From: Buchnera aphidicola (Aphis nerii)
GTDB lineage: Bacteria; Pseudomonadota; Gammaproteobacteria; Enterobacterales; Enterobacteriaceae
DNA length: 64,000 nt
Assembly: GCF_005083105.1 (NCBI RefSeq)
Contig: NZ_CP034885.1
Coordinates: 1 to 64,000 of the forward strand
Direction of reading: 5' to 3'
In this document: positions 57,805 through 64,000 of the stretch, piece after piece
How positions within the stretch are numbered: position 1 is the first letter of the stretch
Layout of the letters: every line of letters begins with the position of its first letter
The notes under the pieces: generated by a model
Told to the model about the DNA's origin: nothing
Databases searched by the model: none
What the model saw: the letters and a program-made list of their open reading frames with translations, nothing else
Translations under genes and position numbers: made by a program

Positions 57805-59661
57805 TTAATCATCTAAAAAACTACGCAATACTTCTGATCTACTTGGATGACGTAGTTTTCTTAAGGCTTTTGCTTCTATCTGTCTTATTCTTTCACGAGT
57901 AACGTCAAATTGTTTTCCTACTTCCTCTAAAGTATGATCAGTATTCATATCAATACCAAAACGCATGCGAAGTACCTTAGCTTCACGAGCAGTTAGACCT
58001 GATAAAACGTCATGTGTTGCTGATCTTAAACTTTCTGATGTAGCTGAATCAAGTGGAAGTTCTAATGTGGTATCTTCTATAAAATCACCTAAATGAGAAT
58101 CATCATCATCACCTATAGGAGTTTCCATAGATATAGGTTCTTTAGCTATTTTTAAAACCTTTCTAATTTTATCTTCAGGAATTAACATTTTTTCAGAAAG
58201 TTCTTCAGGTGTGGGTTCACGACCTGTTTCTTGAAGTATTTGTCTAGAAATACGATTTAATTTGTTAATAGTTTCTATCATATGAACAGGAATTCGAATT
58301 GTTCGTGCCTGATCTGCAATAGATCGAGTAATTGCTTGTCTGATCCACCAAGTTGCATAAGTTGAAAATTTATATCCTCTGCGATATTCAAATTTATCAA
58401 CTGCTTTCATCAAGCCAATATTACCTTCTTGAATTAAATCTAAAAATTGTAATCCTCTATTAGTATATTTTTTAGCAATAGAAATAACTAGTCGTAAATT
58501 TGCTTCAACCATTTCTTTTTTTGCTCTTTTAGCTTTTGCCTCACCAATAGACATTCTTTTATTAATATCTTTTACTTCTTCAATTGTTAAACCTGTTTCT
58601 TTTTCGATTTTAATTAATTTTTTTATACTTATAAAAATTTTTTCTTCAATTTCTTTTAATTTTTTAGACCAAGGCTGATTTAAATTTTTTTCTTTTATAA
58701 ACCAATCTATATCTGTTTCATTCCCAGAAAAAATTTTTATAAAATTTTTTTTAGGCATTTGACATTCTTCGACACATAATTGCATTATAATTCTTTCTTG
58801 TTTTCTAACTCGCTCCATCATATAACGCATATTATTAACTAAATGATCAAATTGTTTTGGAACTAATCTAAATTGTTTAAAAATCTCTGAAAGATTATAA
58901 ATTTCTAATATTGAATCTTTATGATTTCTATTTTTAATTTTAATTGTATTACTTGTGTTAGTATATTGCGCACGTAAAGCAGAAAATTTTTCGTTTGCTA
59001 ATTCTGGATCAATGCTATTTTCTTCATCATCTTCTTGATTATCTTCATCTTCACTCTCCTCATCTTGATCAAGTACTGCGTTAGTAGAAATTTCATCTAA
59101 AATTTCAGATCCGATATGAATATTGTTAATAGGTAAAACTTCTTCTATATTAGGATCAACAAATCCTGTTACTATGTCAGATAATCTTATTTGACCAGTT
59201 TTAATTTTATCATATTGTTCTAAAAGATAAGTAATAGCTTCAGGATATTCTGATACTGAAGATTGAACTTGATTAATTCCCTCCTCGATTCTTTTTGCTA
59301 TATCGATTTCACCTTCTCTTGTGAGTAGTTCAACAGTTCCCATCTCCCGCATATACATACGAACAGGATCAGTTGTTCTTCCTAATTCAGATTCAACACT
59401 TGATAAAACTTGTGCAGCTTCTTCTACTGCATCTTCATCTGTATCTGTATTTATTTCATTTAAAATCAAATCATCTGCATCAGGTGCTTCTTCAACGACT
59501 TGAATTCCCATATCATTAATCATCTGAATAATGTCATCGATTTGTTCGGAATCAATAATGTCTTCTGGAAGATGATCATTAACTTCGGCATAGGTTAAAT
59601 ACCCTTGCTCCTTACCATGTGTAACAAGCAGCTTAAGTTGTGACTTTGGGTTTTGCTCCAT
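57805..59661 (-). CDS. rpoD: RNA polymerase sigma-70 factor RpoD
   Basis: The primary sigma factor. It has 618 residues (E. coli 613), so nothing has been trimmed, even the non-conserved acidic region (about 196-213). Region 1.1 starts [20 protein letters not shown]. Region 2 has [26 protein letters not shown] and [20 protein letters not shown]. Region 4.2 carries [24 protein letters not shown]. It is the last gene of rpsU-dnaG-rpoD, 125 bases after dnaG. Confidence 0.99.
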   Translation of the reverse strand: MEQNPKSQLKLLVTHGKEQGYLTYAEVNDHLPEDIIDSEQIDDIIQMINDMGIQVVEEAPDADDLILNEINTDTDEDAVEEAAQVLSSVESELGRTTDPVRMYMREMGTVELLTREGEIDIAKRIEEGINQVQSSVSEYPEAITYLLEQYDKIKTGQIRLSDIVTGFVDPNIEEVLPINNIHIGSEILDEISTNAVLDQDEESEDEDNQEDDEENSIDPELANEKFSALRAQYTNTSNTIKIKNRNHKDSILEIYNLSEIFKQFRLVPKQFDHLVNNMRYMMERVRKQERIIMQLCVEECQMPKKNFIKIFSGNETDIDWFIKEKNLNQPWSKKLKEIEEKIFISIKKLIKIEKETGLTIEEVKDINKRMSIGEAKAKRAKKEMVEANLRLVISIAKKYTNRGLQFLDLIQEGNIGLMKAVDKFEYRRGYKFSTYATWWIRQAITRSIADQARTIRIPVHMIETINKLNRISRQILQETGREPTPEELSEKMLIPEDKIRKVLKIAKEPISMETPIGDDDDSHLGDFIEDTTLELPLDSATSESLRSATHDVLSGLTAREAKVLRMRFGIDMNTDHTLEEVGKQFDVTRERIRQIEAKALRKLRHPSRSEVLRSFLDD

Positions 59662-59786
59662 AAGAAAATATCCAAATTTTGTTGATATAATAAATATTAA
59701 TTGACTTTTTAGTCAAAAATGAATGAATAGAATTTTTTTAGTTTTAAGATGTACTATAAGATAATGTTCATGAATAATATAAAATA

Positions 59787-61526
59787 TTATGAAATATTTT
59801 TTAACCTTTTGTTAATAGACCAAATTTCTTTTTTTTCATTTATTGTAAGTCCATTAATTTTTTCTTTAGAAATAAGATATTCTTGTCTTTTTTCAAGATC
59901 TTTCCTATATATATTGTTTAACAAATCTAAAAACATATTTTGAGTTTTTTCTTCAATTATCATGTGATCTAATGTAGATAGAGTTTTTAAAATATTAATT
60001 ATTTTGCTGTTTCTATAAAATTCTAATAATTGACCAGTATTAAAATGTGGATTTTCTGAACATGTTTTTAAAATTTCTAAAAAAATAGTAATTCCTTTAA
60101 TTTTAGAGTTTTTAAATTTCTTTATTGAAGTTACTAAATTTGATAAATTCGGATTTTGAATAAGTAAACTTATAAGAATTCGCATTGTAGTTTGTTTGTT
60201 TTTATATTTTATATTTTTATTTTTTTCTTTATTTTGATATAAAAATTTTTCGAATTGATAATCATCTACAATGCCTATTGTTCTTGCTAATATTTGTCTT
60301 AAATAAATTCGTATTGTATCACTAGATATACAGTTTATTAAAGGTAAAGCACGTGCACTTAAGTAAAATTTATCCTCATTAGACGATAAATCTACTCCTT
60401 TTAAAATATTTTTAAAAAAAAATTTAGACATTGCAAGAGCATTTTTAATACGTAATTGAAATTTTTTAGCTCCTTCTTTTTTGATGATAGTATCTGGATC
60501 TTCATTATCAGGTAATATAATAAATTTTACAGTTTTTTTATCCGAAATATATGGTAATGTAATTTTTAAAGTTCTCCAAGCAGCATTTTTACCTGCGTTA
60601 TCACCATCATAACAATATATAACTGTATCAGTATTTTGGAAAAGTATTTCTACATGTTCTTTTGTAATTGATGTGCCTAAAGATGAAACTACATAATCAA
60701 TTTTATTTTGTGTTAGCATAATAACATCAATATATCCTTCTACTACTAATAAATATTTTGGATGTAAGTTTTGTTGTTTTACTTGATATAATCCATAAAT
60801 TTGTTTACTTTTAAAAAAAATACTTGTTTCAGTAGAATTTATATATTTTGGAAAAGTATTATTTATATTTCTACCACCAAATCCAACAATTCTTCCATGT
60901 TTATCATGTATAGGAAATATTATTCTACCTTGAAATGGATCATAAATTTTGTTATATTTGTTAATATAAATAATTTTATAAATCAATAATTCTTTTTCAA
61001 GTTCTTTTTTTATATTTAATTTTTTAGAGAATCCCTCCCAATCAAAATTTGAAAATCCAATATAAAAAAGTTGCATCATATCTCTACTAATTCCTCTGTT
61101 ATTTAAATATTCAAGTGCGGAATTAGTTGATATTATATTTTTTTGATATAATTTAGACATTTGATCTGTTAAAAAATATAATTTTTGTTTTTTAAAATAA
61201 TTATTTTTTTCAGATATTGTATTTTTTTTGAAAGGTATTGAAAGTCCATGTATTAGAGAAAGTTCTTCAATACTTTCCACAAAAGTTAAATTTTCATAGT
61301 TTATTAAAAAATCAATTGCATTTCCATGTATATTACATCCAAAACAATAATAAAATTGTTTTTCATAGCTAACTGTAAATGATGGTGTTTTATCATCATG
61401 AAAAGGGCAATTAGTTTGATAATTTTTACCGTTTTTTTTTAATTTTATTCTTGTATTAATAAGATCAACAATATTAGTTCGAAATAATAAATCGTTAATA
61501 AAATATTTAGGTATTTTCCCAGACAT
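59787..61526 (-). CDS. dnaG: DNA primase
   Basis: DnaG makes RNA primers for replication. It has 579 residues (E. coli 581). The zinc-binding site is visible as C40, H43, C61 and C64. The Toprim core has VVEGYIDVI and [15 protein letters not shown]. The C-terminal DnaB-binding domain is present but strongly drifted. A hairpin separates it from rpsU, as in E. coli. Confidence 0.98.
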   Translation of the reverse strand: MSGKIPKYFINDLLFRTNIVDLINTRIKLKKNGKNYQTNCPFHDDKTPSFTVSYEKQFYYCFGCNIHGNAIDFLINYENLTFVESIEELSLIHGLSIPFKKNTISEKNNYFKKQKLYFLTDQMSKLYQKNIISTNSALEYLNNRGISRDMMQLFYIGFSNFDWEGFSKKLNIKKELEKELLIYKIIYINKYNKIYDPFQGRIIFPIHDKHGRIVGFGGRNINNTFPKYINSTETSIFFKSKQIYGLYQVKQQNLHPKYLLVVEGYIDVIMLTQNKIDYVVSSLGTSITKEHVEILFQNTDTVIYCYDGDNAGKNAAWRTLKITLPYISDKKTVKFIILPDNEDPDTIIKKEGAKKFQLRIKNALAMSKFFFKNILKGVDLSSNEDKFYLSARALPLINCISSDTIRIYLRQILARTIGIVDDYQFEKFLYQNKEKNKNIKYKNKQTTMRILISLLIQNPNLSNLVTSIKKFKNSKIKGITIFLEILKTCSENPHFNTGQLLEFYRNSKIINILKTLSTLDHMIIEEKTQNMFLDLLNNIYRKDLEKRQEYLISKEKINGLTINEKKEIWSINKRLKNIS

Positions 61527-61548
61527 ATATTTTTTTATTGATATAATG

Positions 61549-61568
61549 CCGTTCTTGTAACAGAACGG
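61549..61568. terminator. hairpin between rpsU and dnaG
   Basis: CCGTTCT (61549-61555) and AGAACGG (61562-61568) form a 7-bp stem with a 6-base loop. In E. coli a partial terminator here keeps dnaG low relative to rpsU. On the plus strand a T-run follows (TTTTTAGTTTTTT), but in the operon direction the next bases are CATTATATC, so it would more likely be a processing or stabilising element for rpsU mRNA. Confidence 0.5.
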
Positions 61569-61597
61569 TTTTTAGTTTTTTATATGTTTAACACATT

Positions 61598-61813
61598 TTA
61601 ATACATTCGTATTCGTTTTGCATTTTCTCGTGTTAGTTTTTTTGCTAAACGTTTTATAGCAGATGCCTTTGCACGTTTTCGTTCTGTTGTTGGTTTTTCG
61701 TAAAATTCCCTTCTTCGTATTTCTGCTAAAATACCAGCTTTTTCGCAAGATCTTTTAAAACGACGCAATGCAACATCAAATGGTTCATTTTCACGTACTT
61801 TTATTATTGGCAT
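61598..61813 (-). CDS. rpsU: 30S ribosomal protein S21
   Basis: A small basic protein of 71 residues, as in E. coli, starting [21 protein letters not shown] and ending AKRIRMY. S21 promotes mRNA binding by the 30S subunit. It is the first gene of the macromolecular synthesis operon rpsU-dnaG-rpoD. ATG 61813 follows GAGGTAAA. Confidence 0.98.
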   Translation of the reverse strand: MPIIKVRENEPFDVALRRFKRSCEKAGILAEIRRREFYEKPTTERKRAKASAIKRLAKKLTRENAKRIRMY

Positions 61814-61856
61814 TAAATATTTACCTCAATTGTTTAATTATGTTATATATTGTGAA

Positions 61857-61885
61857 TATATAATTTAGATATATTATTTTTTCAA
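61857..61885 (-). promoter_or_regulatory. possible sigma-70 promoter of rpsU-dnaG-rpoD
   Basis: On the reverse strand TTGAAA (61885-61880) is followed after 17 bases by TATATA (61862-61857). It lies about 45 bases upstream of the rpsU start. The AT-rich background makes chance matches common. Confidence 0.35.
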
Positions 61886-62038
61886 TAGTTTATCTAATTA
61901 TATAAAATAGATTTTATCTTAAATTAAGATTATTTTGTAAAAAAGTTACTTTGTAAAGTATCATTTTTAAATTTAATTATTTTTTAAAAAATAATTATAA
62001 TTATATTATTTAACTTTGAGTAGTAAGTAGGTGTTCAA

Positions 62039-63052
62039 ATGAAAGTATTAGGTATTGAAACATCATGTGATGATACTGGAGTTGCTATTTATGATAGTAT
62101 GCAAGGTTTATTGATAAACGAATTATATAATCAAAAAAAAATACACGTTCGTTACGGAGGAATTGTTCCTGAATTAGCATCACGAGAACATGCAAAAAAA
62201 ATTATTTTTTTAATAAATAAAATTCTAAAAAAAATAAATATAAAAAAAGAAATTGATCTTATTGCATATACCGCAGGTCCTGGTTTAGTTGGTTCTTTAT
62301 TAGTCGGTTCTACATTAGCATGTTCTTTAGGTTTTTCTTTAGATGTTCCTGTATTACCTATAAATCATATGGAGGCACATTTATTATCACCAATGATTGA
62401 GAATAAGTCAATGAAATTTCCATTTATTGGATTGCTAGTATCTGGCAAGCATACTCAAATTATTGCAGCTTATAAATTAGGAAAATACGAAATTCTTGGA
62501 AATTCATTAGATGATGCTGCAGGTGAAGCATTTGATAAAATATCGAAATTATTAGGATTAAAATATCCAAATGGTAGAGAATTATCTAAATTAGCAATGA
62601 AAGGTGTAGAAAGTAATTTGTATTTTCCTCGCCCTATGAAAAATCATCCTAATTTAAATTTTAGTTTTTCAGGTTTAAAAACTTTCACTTCTAACATTAT
62701 TAAAAATAATGTTTTAGATATTCAACAAAAGGCAAATATTGCAAAAGCTTTTGAAGATGCAGTAGTTGATATATTATTAATTAAAACTAAAAAAGCTCTA
62801 TTTCAAAAAGGATGGAATAATTTAGTTATAGCTGGTGGTGTAAGTGCAAATAAATTATTACGTAAGAATGCGTCAATAATGATGAAAAAAATTTTTAATG
62901 GCGACGTATTTTATGCTTCATCACATTTTTGTACAGATAATGGTGCGATGATTGCTTATTTAGGATCATTATATTATAAAAAATCATATATTTCTTCATT
63001 GGAAATTTTAATAAAACCAAAATGGTCCTTAGAAGATGTGTGTAAAAGATAA
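62039..63052 (+). CDS. tsaD: tRNA N6-adenosine threonylcarbamoyltransferase TsaD
   Basis: TsaD transfers the threonylcarbamoyl group to A37 of tRNAs reading ANN codons. It has 337 residues, as in E. coli. The start is MKVLGIETSCDDTGVAIY. The metal-binding histidines are His110 and His114 in NHMEAHLLSP. The ASKHA motifs GLLVSGKHTQ and VIAGGVSANKLLR are present. It is divergent from rpsU, as in E. coli. Confidence 0.98.
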   Translation: MKVLGIETSCDDTGVAIYDSMQGLLINELYNQKKIHVRYGGIVPELASREHAKKIIFLINKILKKINIKKEIDLIAYTAGPGLVGSLLVGSTLACSLGFSLDVPVLPINHMEAHLLSPMIENKSMKFPFIGLLVSGKHTQIIAAYKLGKYEILGNSLDDAAGEAFDKISKLLGLKYPNGRELSKLAMKGVESNLYFPRPMKNHPNLNFSFSGLKTFTSNIIKNNVLDIQQKANIAKAFEDAVVDILLIKTKKALFQKGWNNLVIAGGVSANKLLRKNASIMMKKIFNGDVFYASSHFCTDNGAMIAYLGSLYYKKSYISSLEILIKPKWSLEDVCKR

Positions 63053-63074
63053 AAAATTTTATATATTTTATTTT

Positions 63075-63710
63075 TTATTTCAAAATATATTGAATTAAAT
63101 CTCTTATAGTTAAAACAGTTATATTTTTTTCTTTTGAAAATCTAACAATTTCGGGTATACGAGACATTGAACCATCTTCATTGGTTAATTCACAAATTAC
63201 TCCTGCTGGTTTAAATCCTGCAAGAGATACTATTTCAATAGCTGCTTCTGTATGACCAGATCTAGCTAAAATTCCGTCTATGTTTCCTATTAAAGGAAAA
63301 ACATGACCTGGTCGATTTAGATCGTTAGGTTTGACATTATCCGCTATAGCTGTCTTAATAGTTGTTAATCTATCTTGAGCTGATACACCAGTAGAAACAC
63401 CTTTAGATGCTTCTATTGTGACTGTAAAAGCTGTTTGATACCTACTTGTATTATTTTTTACCATCATTGGTAAATTTAATTTTTTTCGTTGATCCTCTGT
63501 TATACATAGACATACGATACCACTTCCGTAACGAATTGTTAAAGCCATTTGTTCTACTGTCATTTGTTCACAGGAGAAAACAAGATCTCCTTCATTTTCT
63601 CTGTTTTCGTCATCTATTATAATAACACCTTGTCCAGATTTTAAAGCTGCTATTCCTTTTTCTACACGTTCTATAGGGTTTCCAAATTCATAAAGTAGTA
63701 TTTGATTCAT
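63075..63710 (-). CDS. ribB: 3,4-dihydroxy-2-butanone 4-phosphate synthase
   Basis: RibB makes the four-carbon precursor of riboflavin from ribulose 5-phosphate. It has 211 residues (E. coli 217). The acidic [13 protein letters not shown] motif, CLCITED, and RPGHVFPL with GHTEAAIE are present. In E. coli ribB has an FMN riboswitch upstream; the 194 bases upstream here are plain A/T-rich sequence without it. Confidence 0.97.
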   Translation of the reverse strand: MNQILLYEFGNPIERVEKGIAALKSGQGVIIIDDENRENEGDLVFSCEQMTVEQMALTIRYGSGIVCLCITEDQRKKLNLPMMVKNNTSRYQTAFTVTIEASKGVSTGVSAQDRLTTIKTAIADNVKPNDLNRPGHVFPLIGNIDGILARSGHTEAAIEIVSLAGFKPAGVICELTNEDGSMSRIPEIVRFSKEKNITVLTIRDLIQYILK

Positions 63711-63904
63711 TTTGAAAACCTTAATTAGTTTAGATTAAATAAAAATTTTACATATAAAAAAAATATTTTTATATATTATATCTCGAGTAAAAATTAAGAG
63801 CAATCTTAAAATATATAGCTAATATTATTTATATTTAAATATTACATATAAAATTTATTTTAATTTATTTAATAAATAATATGAATATTTTTTTAAATAT
63901 TTCT

Positions 63905-64000
63905 TTATATATTTAAAATTGTATTTAGTTCATTTATATTTAAAGTTTCAGTGCCTATTTTTTTTATTACTATACTTGCTCCAATGTTTGCATAAAAACA
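63905..64000 (-). CDS. 3' end of a PfkB-family sugar kinase, probably the kinase half of HldE (RfaE)
   Basis: Only the last 31 codons are inside the window, with the gene cut by the right edge. The visible peptide begins [19 protein letters not shown] and ends ELNTILNI before a TAA stop. It resembles the end of the HldE kinase domain (E. coli ANVAAGVVVGKLGT...ELENAV). In E. coli HldE the adenylyltransferase domain follows. Here a stop occurs, and the 194 bases to ribB cannot encode that domain. Assignment from so short a piece is tentative. Confidence 0.6.
   Translation of the reverse strand, partial: CFYANIGASIVIKKIGTETLNINELNTILNI

Noticed and set aside
59749-59943. 64-codon plus-strand frame at the end of dnaG
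   Set aside because: It overlaps the dnaG 3' end; it is hydrophobic only because it mirrors Lys/Asn/Glu-rich codons.

Overview
The window looks like the origin-proximal 64 kb of an obligate aphid endosymbiont chromosome, Buchnera aphidicola. The evidence is a very AT-rich sequence (roughly a quarter G+C by eye), long A/T homopolymers inside genes, genes that are all close orthologues of Escherichia coli genes at nearly the same lengths, and E. coli gene clusters from which single genes have dropped out (rsmG, atpI, recF, ftsEX, tufB, birA, coaA, grxC, gpsA, purD). There are no mobile elements, prophage genes, rRNA genes or CRISPR arrays. The species assignment rests on recognised proteins and gene order, not on a database search.

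Layout. 1-216: putative replication origin with one perfect DnaA box and an AT-rich stretch. 217-8825 (+): mnmG, then the ATP synthase operon atpBEFHAGDC. 8925-13890 (-): dnaA-dnaN-gyrB without recF. 14249-17996 (+): rpmH-rnpA-yidD-yidC-mnmE. 18006-21066: tRNA-Phe (-), then groES-groEL behind a textbook heat-shock promoter, then efp (+). 21078-22932 (-): rsmD-dnaT-dnaC. 23061-25142 (+): ftsY, rpoH. 25251-28503 (-): glmU-glmS. 28668-32852: yigL (+), metR (-) divergent from metE (+). 32963-34926 (-): hupA, purH. 34927-35459: the longest gene-free spacer. 35460-47212 (-): secE-nusG-rplK-rplA-rplJ-rplL-rpoB-rpoC. 47430-47766 (-): tRNA-Thr(UGU)-Tyr-Gly-Thr(GGU). 47902-55739: murB (-), metF (+), argE (-) divergent from argCBGH (+). 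55870-57695 (+): yibN, secB, cysE. 57805-61813 (-): the rpsU-dnaG-rpoD operon. 62039-63710: tsaD (+), ribB (-). 63905-64000 (-): the 3' end of a PfkB-type sugar kinase resembling the kinase half of HldE.

How the genes fit together. Most of the window is core machinery: replication initiation and priming (dnaA, dnaN, gyrB, dnaC, dnaT, dnaG), RNA polymerase and two sigma factors, ribosomal proteins, tRNA modification (mnmE/mnmG, tsaD), protein export (secB, secE, ftsY, yidC/yidD), chaperonin, and ATP synthase. The rest matches the nutritional role of the symbiont: arginine (argEBCGH), methionine (metE, metF, with metR retained), cysteine (cysE), riboflavin (ribB), recycling of AICAR to IMP (purH), and cell wall precursors (glmS, glmU, murB).

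I found no undescribed biological system. The observations worth checking are small: a probably truncated HldE-like kinase, a tRNA-Gly acceptor-stem mismatch, a changed feedback residue in CysE, a retained metR with an operator-like site, conserved hairpins inside operons, a lost FMN riboswitch, and head-on orientation of rpoBC relative to the presumed origin.
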